A DNA stretch of 8,989 nucleotides, taken from positions 1 to 8,989 of the forward strand of contig CALCOQ010000344.1 in the NCBI GenBank assembly GCA_937897005.1, read 5' to 3'. This document shows, one piece after another, positions 1 to 6,823 of the stretch. This DNA is from an uncultured euryarchaeote (lineage in GTDB: Archaea > Thermoplasmatota > Poseidoniia > Poseidoniales > Poseidoniaceae). Numbering within the stretch: position 1 is the first letter of the stretch; each line of letters opens with the position of its first letter. Position numbers and translations under genes: made by a program. The notes beneath the pieces were generated by a model, which searched no databases, was not told the DNA's origin, and saw nothing but the letters and a program-made list of their open reading frames with translations.

Positions 1-630
1 AACCACCGTCTTATCATCAAGAGTGAACAATTGCTCCTCTATACTCTTCTTGAGAAGAGGCCAATCTCCGCCGGAGTTCGGAATATCCGTCCTCCCGACT
101 CCACCAGCGAAGAGGACGTCACCAACAAAGGCATGATCCGGTTCATCTTCAGAAGTTCGTAGGATGAGACAGACACTTCCCAATGAATGCCCGGGGGCAT
201 GTCTGACCTCGAAGTGTAGACTGCCGAATGAGACCTCGTCTCCATGTTCGAATGTCTTGGTCGGCAATGCGGGTTCGGGTACGTGTAATCCCCAGCGAGC
301 CGCAGACTGTTTGGCTGTGGATTGCAGGTGATGGTCTCCTTCATGCAGATACCATTCGACTCCATATCGCTCCAGTAGTGAGGGAATGGCTCCCGAATGG
401 TCGAAATGGGCATGTGTGTTCAACAGGACAACGACTTTTCTCTTGATATCGAGTTCTGGCATGTTTGATTCATCAGGTCCATCACCAGATGCTGCATCTA
501 TCCAATCGATCAGACGTGGAGCTTCATCACCACCATCAATGATGACGGTATCTCCAGTTTCAAGGCAAGTGACCACACTGCATCGCATCTGTAATGGGCC
601 GACGAAGAAACCCTCTATGAGCGCCGCCAT
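1..630 (-). CDS. MBL-fold metallo-hydrolase, glyoxalase II / YcbL-like (3' end outside window)
   Basis: The reading frame is open from the ATG at 630-628 to base 1 (210 codons with no stop), so the C-terminus is missing. The sequence shows the metal-binding signature of the metallo-beta-lactamase fold: THAHFDHSG gives His73, His75, Asp77 and His78. HAPGHS follows with His148, then GDVLFAGGVGRTDIP with Asp171. The GD-LFAG--GRTD block is typical of glyoxalase II-like hydrolases of the YcbL group, which bind two metal ions, usually zinc or iron. The final His motif (usually GHGP-T) would lie beyond the edge. Family members hydrolyse thioesters such as S-lactoylglutathione, but the substrate here cannot be told and archaea usually lack glutathione. 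No signal peptide or membrane segment is seen, so it is probably cytosolic. The start lies 21 bases after the stop of the PKD-protein gene, which suggests co-transcription as the last visible gene of the purF operon. No clear ribosome binding site is seen. Confidence 0.93.
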   Translation of the reverse strand, partial: MAALIEGFFVGPLQMRCSVVTCLETGDTVIIDGGDEAPRLIDWIDAASGDGPDESNMPELDIKRKVVVLLNTHAHFDHSGAIPSLLERYGVEWYLHEGDHHLQSTAKQSAARWGLHVPEPALPTKTFEHGDEVSFGSLHFEVRHAPGHSLGSVCLILRTSEDEPDHAFVGDVLFAGGVGRTDIPNSGGDWPLLKKSIEEQLFTLDDKTVV

Positions 631-651
631 GGTGTTCGCCAAAGGTGCTGC

Positions 652-2280
652 TCATTCAATTACTACGGTCGTGGTGTCTGTGGTGGTGGCTCCATCATTG
701 TCTTTGACAGTCAATTCAAAGTGATGTGTTCCCTTGGGTAATTTGACTTTCAATTTCGCACTGTCACCAATGGTGTTTCCAGTCCGGTCCTTCCAGGTCC
801 AAGACACTACTGTGCCATCTGGGTCGAATGATTCGCTGCCATCAAGAAGGACCACCGCAGCCTCATCATCCTCAGCTGATATCTTCTGATCATCTCCTGC
901 GTTGGAGACTGGAGGGATGTTGGCAGCCTTGGTTTCGCCCTCCAGACCTGAGAGTAGAATATCAGCAGAGAAGTCTTCTCCTGCCATTTCTTCCATTTCG
1001 ATATCTCCACTCAACATGGAAAGCAGGGCTGATTCAGAGGATGTATCACCACCTGTCTCCATCTGTTTCCTCTCGTCTTCGGTCAATAGGTCGGAGATTG
1101 AAGAAAGGTCATCTGCATAGATATCTGTTTCTTCCTTCTTCACAACCTCTCCCATGTCAAGGTCAGCAGTCCACGGGTCCTCCTGGACATTGATCTCCAT
1201 TTCCCTTGGTTCAGCATTTGCGTCGATGATTAGAATTGGCTCAGATTCGGTGTAGTCATTCTGGTCCTCTCCTCCAAGTGCGATTCGGTCTCCATCTTCA
1301 TTCACCGCAAGGTGTTCAACGATTCCAGCATGTTCAATCTGCCAAGTCGGTTCGTCCTCCATGTTCTTGTCAGGAATTCTATACAGATGGAACCAACTGG
1401 CGACCAACAGGTCATCTCCAATGGTTTCCAGTCCTTGTATCGCATAGGATGATTGCCAGATCTGTTCGGGTTCGCTGTTGACGGTTGCCTTGAGAATCCG
1501 GCCATCGAACTGGCTCAACCAGCAGCCGCGTGAATGAGGGGCGATGCCTGTGCATCTGGCAGATAATTCAGCAGTATACTCTCTGTGCCCAAGAGGAGTC
1601 CACCATTCTGCCTCAAGTTCATTTTCATTGTTCCCTGCCAATCCAAGAGTTTCTTTGGCAATCACCAGATGTCCATCTGGCTGGAAGGCGATTGCAGTCA
1701 CTCTTTCTCCGACATTGGAACTGGGTCGACGCTCGAATCTGGTCTCACCAGTTCGGTCGAATACCTTGACGACACCAGCATCATCAGCAACTGCAACGGT
1801 TCTTCCAGTTCGGTCAACGGTCACCAGATTGAGTTCACTTGCGCCATAAGAGTGGAGACTTCGTCCATGGATATCTAGCATATGCAATGATCGACTTCCA
1901 TCGATGACAGCGATTAGTCCACCACTGGGTGAAACAGAGAGTACATCGCATCCACCACTGACCTGATGACTCCAGATGACTTCACCATCGGATGAAACCA
2001 GATGCAGGTCCGCATCTGACATTCCCATGACGAATCTATTCTGGGATAATGCGGCGATTGGGCCAGGTGCTCCTTCAAGTTCTATTCGTTCAGAGTTGCC
2101 ACCATCAGGGTCAGCGATATGGAATGTTTCTTCTCTTTCACCCCAAGCCAGTCGCTTTCCATCTCCTGAAAAAGCGATGCCGGTGAGAAGCGCAGTGGTC
2201 TCGATGGTGGAGATAGGATCGATGACGAGCGGCATGGCTACCGCTCTGTACACAGAGACATCGTTCTTCAGGTTATCCAC
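652..2280 (-). CDS. WD40-like beta-propeller protein with acidic linker and C-terminal PKD domain
   Basis: The product is 542 residues. Residues about 24-355 contain repeated propeller-like blades, for example GIAFSGDGKRLAWG, VLSVSPSGGLIAVIDG, LVTVDRTGRTVAVADD, AIAFQPDGHLVIAKE and HLAVNEDGDRIALGG. Residues about 366-452 are an acidic, Ser/Met-rich linker that is probably disordered. Residues about 455-542 form a PKD domain with the hallmark PPVSNAGDDQ, LDGSESFDPDGTVVSWTW and FELTVKDNDGATTTD elements. PKD domains are Ig-like and are usually found on cell surfaces, yet no signal peptide or transmembrane segment is visible. Propellers and PKD domains both bind partners, so a scaffold role is inferred and no enzyme activity is evident. 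The frame opens at a GTG (2280-2278) that overlaps the upstream THUMP gene by 13 bases. An ATG at 2235 (residue 16) is an equally possible start and would remove the overlap. Neither start has a good Shine-Dalgarno site. It is the third gene of the purF operon. Confidence 0.9.
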   Translation of the reverse strand: MDNLKNDVSVYRAVAMPLVIDPISTIETTALLTGIAFSGDGKRLAWGEREETFHIADPDGGNSERIELEGAPGPIAALSQNRFVMGMSDADLHLVSSDGEVIWSHQVSGGCDVLSVSPSGGLIAVIDGSRSLHMLDIHGRSLHSYGASELNLVTVDRTGRTVAVADDAGVVKVFDRTGETRFERRPSSNVGERVTAIAFQPDGHLVIAKETLGLAGNNENELEAEWWTPLGHREYTAELSARCTGIAPHSRGCWLSQFDGRILKATVNSEPEQIWQSSYAIQGLETIGDDLLVASWFHLYRIPDKNMEDEPTWQIEHAGIVEHLAVNEDGDRIALGGEDQNDYTESEPILIIDANAEPREMEINVQEDPWTADLDMGEVVKKEETDIYADDLSSISDLLTEDERKQMETGGDTSSESALLSMLSGDIEMEEMAGEDFSADILLSGLEGETKAANIPPVSNAGDDQKISAEDDEAAVVLLDGSESFDPDGTVVSWTWKDRTGNTIGDSAKLKVKLPKGTHHFELTVKDNDGATTTDTTTVVIE

Positions 2281-3212
2281 GACAACAAAGCATCGTTTCC
2301 TGCGTGTCCCCAGACCTGGTCATCAGGATTCTGGATGTGAGAAAGCAGTGCTTCCTTCTCACTATCACTCCATCCTTGAGTAGCATTCAGTTCGGCTGCA
2401 GGAGTATCTCGGCGGCGGTCTTCTCGAATCAATTCCTTTGCCTCTTCTCTGGACATGCCAATGAATCCCCAAGGTGTTCTCTTTGCCAATCTCTTTCGTC
2501 TTGATGCAGAAGGGTAACCCTTGGCTGCCTGCAACAGTCCGGGGTCCCATTGGTCAAGCATCGCAAGGAGAGATTCATCGCTTCCTTCAACGGCTACGAT
2601 ACCTGCACCACGACGCATCACCTGCCAAGCGCTCAACAACTCATCTTGTGTAGAGATGCGGGCGATGACATCACCTTGCACTCCCGCTGGCAGTCCTCCT
2701 GGTCCAGCTACCCTTTCATCCATCAGCCAAGCCCGAGCAGCACTCATGTGCACTCTGATGGTATTCTGCGGATTGCTCAAGTCAACCTTCAGCGCCGAGT
2801 CATTCTGTAGCATATGGTAGCCTACTTCGCCAGCGAAATCCTGACTTCCCCATTCTTGTTTGGCCCCGCTTCTCTTGCAACGAACCGCGAAGGTTCTCGG
2901 TTCATTTCGCATCACATCCCTTTCAAGTGCCGCCATTGCCACCACCAGTGGGTCCAGTTCCATTGCAGTGACTGGATCAGCACCAACCAGTCCGAAGCAG
3001 CGTCTCAACAGCCCTTCGATGATTTCCTTCTTACCGTAAGATGATGCTAACATCAGATTATCTGAGCGTTCAAGGAACAGATCGATACCATTGGCAATTG
3101 CTCCACGTTCAAGCGAGTTTCGAAGAACCCGCTCAAAATTCCGCCTGACCGGGGCTGACTTGAGCCCCAGTTCACCGAACCGAAGTGCCCAGAATTGTTG
3201 TTCATCAGCCAT
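2268..3212 (-). CDS. ThiI-like THUMP-domain protein lacking the PP-loop ATP-binding motif
   Basis: The product is 314 residues from the ATG at 3212. Residues about 5-80 resemble the N-terminal ferredoxin-like domain of ThiI (FWALRFGELGLKS). Residues about 83-172 match a THUMP RNA-binding domain and end in GPGGLPAGVQG, the typical ThiI junction. ThiI then normally has an ATP pyrophosphatase domain starting with an SGGxDS P-loop. Here residues 183-202 read IARISTQDELLSAWQVMRRG, so the flanks align but the P-loop is gone. ThiI is a tRNA 4-thiouridine synthetase that is also used in thiazole synthesis. Without that motif this protein probably binds tRNA or other RNA but cannot adenylate it. The last 110 residues are unfamiliar and include a basic stretch (SRRKRLAKR) around 237-245. 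It is also shorter than usual ThiI proteins. The start is chosen because a GAGG lies 8 bases upstream and because ThiI proteins begin close to this point. A GTG at 3236 overlaps the purF stop (GTGA) and is the alternative. Confidence 0.87.
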   Translation of the reverse strand: MADEQQFWALRFGELGLKSAPVRRNFERVLRNSLERGAIANGIDLFLERSDNLMLASSYGKKEIIEGLLRRCFGLVGADPVTAMELDPLVVAMAALERDVMRNEPRTFAVRCKRSGAKQEWGSQDFAGEVGYHMLQNDSALKVDLSNPQNTIRVHMSAARAWLMDERVAGPGGLPAGVQGDVIARISTQDELLSAWQVMRRGAGIVAVEGSDESLLAMLDQWDPGLLQAAKGYPSASRRKRLAKRTPWGFIGMSREEAKELIREDRRRDTPAAELNATQGWSDSEKEALLSHIQNPDDQVWGHAGNDALLSWIT

Positions 3213-3220
3213 CTGGCTCG

Positions 3221-3224
3221 CCTC
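3221..3224 (-). promoter_or_regulatory. Shine-Dalgarno-like GAGG for the THUMP-protein gene
   Basis: On the minus strand GAGG lies 8 bases before the ATG at 3212, within the purF-THUMP junction. The alternative GTG at 3236 has GAGGA directly against it, which is too close for normal initiation. This favours the ATG start. Confidence 0.45.
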
Positions 3225-3232
3225 TGGAGGTA

Positions 3233-4765
3233 TCACTCCTCGTTATGGATCTCGAGAATCTCATCGTCCATGTGTCGTCTTATCTTGGCACCATCGTTTC
3301 GCTCCTTTTCCAAGGCGAGTAGATATTCATCATCGATATCTCCAGTCACATAGTTTCCATCAAAACATGATGCATCGAACTGGGTCAGTCCGAGGGAGCC
3401 ACTCGAGCATGATTCGATCAGGTCCTCCAAGGTCTGGTAGATCAGCCAATCCGCTCCAATGGATTCGCATATCTCTTCGGTACTTTTGCCATGAGCGATG
3501 TATTCTCCCTTGGCAGGCATATCGATTCCATACACATTCGGGTAGATGACTGGAGGGGCTGCGCTTGCAAACAGGACATTCTTTGCTCCCGCATCTCTCG
3601 CCATCTGCACGATCTTGCGGCTGGTATTGCCTCGTACGATGGAGTCATCGACAAGCAGAACTGTCTTACCATTGAATTCGAGTGGAATTGGATTGAGTTT
3701 CTTGCGAACGGAATCCTGTCTAATGTCCTGTCCTGACATGATGAATGTGCGTCCAACATATCGGTTCTTGACAAATCCCTCTCGGAATGGAATCTTTGCT
3801 TCATTGGCCAATTCCATCGCCGCTATTCTTCCACTGTCGGGAACTGGTATCACCACGTCAATCTCCTCTCCTGTGTATTCTTTGGCGATACGATTGGCAA
3901 GTTTCCTCCCCATCTCCAGCCGAGAAGCGTGAACACTGATTCCATCGATGATGGAGTCCGGTCTTGCAAAGTAAACCTGCTCAAAGATGCAGGGTCGGTA
4001 CAGTGGGTCCTGTGCACATTGTTGGGAGAACATCTGTCCTCCAGCAGCAACGAAAACCGCTTCACCTGGGCTGATATCCTTGATGTGTTCAAAACCCAAT
4101 GAGATCATCGTGACCGATTCACTGGCGATCATCCATTCTTCTCTTCCATCCTCTTCGACCCGTCGTCCAAGGCAAAGGGGACGGATACCAAACTGGTCTC
4201 GGAATCCAACCAGACCATATCCAGAGATCATCGCCACCACGGCGTAACTTCCTTTGCATTGATCATTTACCCGTGAGATGGCATTGAAAATGGCATTTGT
4301 ATCGAGGTATACAGATTTCTCGATCATCAATTTATGCTCCTTGTGAATCTCATTTGCGAGGATGTTCAACAGAACCTCAGAGTCGCTGGAGGTATTGAGA
4401 TGTCTGAGGTCATCCATCAGTGTCTTGCGTAGTTCGGGAGCATTGGTCAGGTTTCCATTGTGGGCCAGACTGATTCCATAAGGAGAATTGGTGTAGAATG
4501 GCTGTGCTTCTGCTCCAGACGAGGACCCAGCGGTGGGGTATCTGACATGGCCTATTCCCATGTGACCCTGCAATCTGTCCATATGCCTCTGGTGGAAAAC
4601 ATCCTTGACCAACCCGTTTGCCTTTCGCTGGTACAGGTTGTCTCCATCACAGGTCACAATCCCTGCTGCGTCCTGCCCTCGGTGCTGGAGAACGGTCAAG
4701 CCATCATAGATGAGTTGTGCCACCTTGGAGTCCACGGTGGCGACGATGCCGATAATGCCGCACAT
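3233..4765 (-). CDS. purF: Amidophosphoribosyltransferase (glutamine PRPP amidotransferase), E. coli type
   Basis: This enzyme catalyses the first committed step of de novo purine synthesis. It moves the amide nitrogen of glutamine onto PRPP to give 5-phosphoribosylamine. The product is 510 residues, close to the 505 of E. coli PurF. The start is fixed by MCGIIGIV: Cys2 becomes the N-terminal nucleophile after Met removal. Other glutaminase-domain marks are LQHRGQDAAGI, HVRYPTAG (Arg75), AHNGNLTNA (Asn103, Gly104) and SSDSE (Asp128). The phosphoribosyltransferase half has the PRPP loop VLLVDDSIVRGNTS (369-382) and FVKNRYVGRTFI (331-342). Of the four cysteines that bind iron-sulfur in Bacillus-type enzymes, only the first position (Cys259) is kept. 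The tail (YPNVYGIDMP, IAHGK, NYVTGDID, HNEE) closely follows E. coli PurF, so a cluster-free enzyme is expected. The frame remains open upstream to 4993, but that part is not PurF-like and lies antisense to the nuclease gene. It is the first gene of its operon. Confidence 0.99.
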   Translation of the reverse strand: MCGIIGIVATVDSKVAQLIYDGLTVLQHRGQDAAGIVTCDGDNLYQRKANGLVKDVFHQRHMDRLQGHMGIGHVRYPTAGSSSGAEAQPFYTNSPYGISLAHNGNLTNAPELRKTLMDDLRHLNTSSDSEVLLNILANEIHKEHKLMIEKSVYLDTNAIFNAISRVNDQCKGSYAVVAMISGYGLVGFRDQFGIRPLCLGRRVEEDGREEWMIASESVTMISLGFEHIKDISPGEAVFVAAGGQMFSQQCAQDPLYRPCIFEQVYFARPDSIIDGISVHASRLEMGRKLANRIAKEYTGEEIDVVIPVPDSGRIAAMELANEAKIPFREGFVKNRYVGRTFIMSGQDIRQDSVRKKLNPIPLEFNGKTVLLVDDSIVRGNTSRKIVQMARDAGAKNVLFASAAPPVIYPNVYGIDMPAKGEYIAHGKSTEEICESIGADWLIYQTLEDLIESCSSGSLGLTQFDASCFDGNYVTGDIDDEYLLALEKERNDGAKIRRHMDDEILEIHNEE

Positions 4766-4873
4766 CGCTGTTCCCGTTGAGGCCTCTCGCCCACCGGTTT
4801 TAGTCTTTGATAGAATATTGAGTGAACCTGATAGCCGGCGGATTGATGATTGGTATTGATTCGTGAGGACACC
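4766..4873. promoter_or_regulatory. Divergent promoter region between purF and the nuclease genes
   Basis: This 108-base non-coding gap separates two divergent transcription units. The most AT-rich part is about 4800-4820 and includes a palindromic AATATT at 4814-4819, which could serve as a TATA-like element in either direction. Initiation some 25-30 bases away on each side would give leaders of roughly 25-30 bases for both genes. No canonical TATA box is present, so the exact elements are a guess. The presence of a promoter region follows from the gene layout. Confidence 0.5.
4863..4868 (+). promoter_or_regulatory. Ribosome binding site for the first nuclease gene
   Basis: GTGAGG ends 5 bases before the ATG at 4874, which is good Shine-Dalgarno spacing. 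It decides the start in favour of this ATG over the in-frame TTG at 4850. The paralogous downstream gene also begins with Met-Pro-Val at the matching point, which supports the choice. Confidence 0.55.
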
Positions 4874-6784
4874 ATGCCAGTCGGAACTCCGCCACTTGGA
4901 GGCCCTGTTGGGCGTAGCCGGATGCGCATCTCGGCGAGTGGCCTGGTCTCTTGGCAGAGGTGTCCACGGCAGTGGTTCCATCGAACAAAACAAGGCTTAT
5001 CCGGCCCTGTGAATCCAGAGATGATACTCGGTATCATCGTCGAGGAAGCGATGGTTGGTCTATTGATGGAGGACCCGGGTCATCAGGCACTCGATGCAAC
5101 TCCTTCATGGGTGGCTCATCGTCGAGGACAGTCACTGAAAACTACGCAGGATGTCGAGGAACCAGAAAGTCTTGCTGAAATCAAGGAATATCTGTTGGCA
5201 CGTGTCTCTGCAAGTGCAGAATTAGTGATTGAACTGGGGGCTGAAGAGTGGGCTAAAGCGCCATTCAAGAGAGCGGACAGGGAATGGAGTGAGATCACCC
5301 AGGAGAAAGTGGAGGAATTACTCAAAGCGGGAATCGAATTCCAAGCAACGGAAGTAAAAGCATGCTTCGAGGCAGAAGGCGGGCCGCATCTCGATAGATG
5401 GAGGGCGGATGGCGACCCTCATTTCGTAACTGCTCCAAGATGGTCAGGAGAACCCCGCTTCCCCATTCCAGACAAGGTTCCAGGACATTCTTTGAAACTG
5501 GCTCTCAATAATGTGGAAGAAGCGTCAAAGAACTCACCAGAGGGAGAGGTTGGTTGGGCAGAGGCATGGCGAATCGCCCGACCATGGGTCAAGGACCCGC
5601 GTGTCTGGCAGCCGCAAAGACTCTACCACCCAGATGGTTGGGCAGCGGGCGAACTCGATCTCCTTCTCAGATGGGATGGGAAAGCCAGGGTGGTTGACAT
5701 CAAGTCAGGTGACGGTAGCAGTGGCTGGTCAGCCGGTCTTGCAGCCCAACTGCGTTTCTATCAGTGGCTCTATCTGAGGACCCGAGCGGATGAGCCTCTG
5801 GTTTCTGAGGTCAGTGGTCTGGAGGGCTGGTATCTTGGTTCATCCACTCTCGTTGAGGTGGAACCTTGGAGTGAGGAGGAACTGGAGCAGAAGGATGAGG
5901 AATTGCATTCGATATGGGAACAGATGACTGCGGCAGATGGAGATTCCTCAACCTGGCCTGTCGCTGAGCCCGCATCTTGGAAAGATGAGGGGCCTGAAGA
6001 GACCTGCAGGCGTTGCCACGCACGCTTCATCTGCAGCGAGGTTTCAGATGAATTGCGCAAGGATGGCCTTGATTCCTTTTTGCCCGATAGGATGGCGGGA
6101 TTGTCACGTGATGAGATAGTGGAGCGATTGCAACCCAGAGAACCAGCAAGTCCAATCTCTGCAATCCCAAGTCGTCTCAATGTGTCTGGAAAGTTAGGTG
6201 GTAAATGGGGCCCGATGTCAAATCACTATGGCGAGCCGGTCCACGGAGCTGTGTTGAGCAGTGGAGGGCAGGCCAGTGTCGTGCTCGAAGAGATGGCTCC
6301 AGGGACTTGTCTCTCTTTGCGTGAAGTAGCGGATGGTCCGTGGTTGGTCTTCAATGCTGCTCCTGGCGTCTGGCGTGGTGCTTCACGTCTCTATCTCGAT
6401 TCACGAAGCACTTTGATACCCATAGATGAAGCAACAGATATCGAGATCACACGAATCGGTCTATTACCGACGCGTGCGAATGTCGATGGCTTGGTGGTCA
6501 GTCGTCGAACCGCTCACGGAATGAGGATTGATGGTAAGCCTTGGACAATGGTGACCTTCCATCTCTGGGATGGTCACCATACCATTGAGTCTGTCGTTTT
6601 CGGATGGGGGATGACTGAGACATTCTCAGACATCAGTGTTGGAGACCGAATCCTGCTCACCGGTGGAGAACTTGGATGGAGGGCAGGTCTACCACAACTC
6701 AGGGTCTCGCCACGTGGGACTCGGATAGAGGTCAGGGACAGGGATTGGAATCCATCTGAAGAGTTGCCCGATTCAGTCAGATGA
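4874..6784 (+). CDS. RecB/Cas4-like PD-(D/E)XK nuclease with predicted Fe-S cluster and C-terminal OB-like domain (paralog 1)
   Basis: The product is 636 residues. Nuclease motifs appear in the RecB-family order: GIIVEEA with Glu57, then GELDLLLRW with Asp262, then VVDIKSG with Asp275 and Lys277, then QLRFY with Gln292 and Tyr296. A lone cysteine near the N-terminus (SWQRCPRQW, Cys30) and a C-X2-C-X5-C set after the nuclease core (Cys378, Cys381, Cys387) match the split four-cysteine pattern that holds a 4Fe-4S cluster in AddB, Cas4 and Dna2. Residues about 524-616 (DGLVVSRRT, MVTFHLWDG, VGDRILLTGG) look like an OB-fold nucleic-acid-binding domain. Known relatives cut single-stranded DNA ends during repair, recombination or spacer capture, so a DNA end-processing role is inferred. 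No helicase or CRISPR gene is nearby. About 200 residues lie between Glu57 and Asp262, including a W-EAW-ARPW block shared with the next gene. All catalytic positions appear intact. The start has a good ribosome binding site. Confidence 0.9.
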   Translation: MPVGTPPLGGPVGRSRMRISASGLVSWQRCPRQWFHRTKQGLSGPVNPEMILGIIVEEAMVGLLMEDPGHQALDATPSWVAHRRGQSLKTTQDVEEPESLAEIKEYLLARVSASAELVIELGAEEWAKAPFKRADREWSEITQEKVEELLKAGIEFQATEVKACFEAEGGPHLDRWRADGDPHFVTAPRWSGEPRFPIPDKVPGHSLKLALNNVEEASKNSPEGEVGWAEAWRIARPWVKDPRVWQPQRLYHPDGWAAGELDLLLRWDGKARVVDIKSGDGSSGWSAGLAAQLRFYQWLYLRTRADEPLVSEVSGLEGWYLGSSTLVEVEPWSEEELEQKDEELHSIWEQMTAADGDSSTWPVAEPASWKDEGPEETCRRCHARFICSEVSDELRKDGLDSFLPDRMAGLSRDEIVERLQPREPASPISAIPSRLNVSGKLGGKWGPMSNHYGEPVHGAVLSSGGQASVVLEEMAPGTCLSLREVADGPWLVFNAAPGVWRGASRLYLDSRSTLIPIDEATDIEITRIGLLPTRANVDGLVVSRRTAHGMRIDGKPWTMVTFHLWDGHHTIESVVFGWGMTETFSDISVGDRILLTGGELGWRAGLPQLRVSPRGTRIEVRDRDWNPSEELPDSVR

Positions 6785-6823
6785 ATCCCATCATTCAAAT
6801 GTCATGGCTGTCGAACACAGCGT

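Noticed and set aside
39..413. Minus-strand open frame of 124 codons inside the MBL gene
   Set aside because: It is an alternative frame of the MBL hydrolase, whose true frame runs from 630 to base 1 with no stop and carries all the metal-binding motifs. The 124-codon product has no recognisable features.
2268..3212. Calling the THUMP gene a pseudogene because the P-loop is missing
   Set aside because: The frame is intact over 314 codons, the flanking ThiI features are well kept, and it sits properly spaced in an operon. A derived functional protein is more likely.
386..4780. Many plus-strand open frames of 60-150 codons opposite the purF operon
   Set aside because: They lie antisense to well-supported genes, are rich in unusual residues and show no domain. 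They are shadow frames.
4850..4873. TTG start eight codons before the chosen start of nuclease paralog 1
   Set aside because: The ATG at 4874 has a well-spaced GTGAGG site and lines up with the Met-Pro-Val start of the paralog.
4766..4993. N-terminal extension of the purF frame (76 extra residues)
   Set aside because: PurF requires Cys at position 2 after Met, which fixes the start at 4765. The extension is low-quality sequence antisense to the start of the first nuclease gene.
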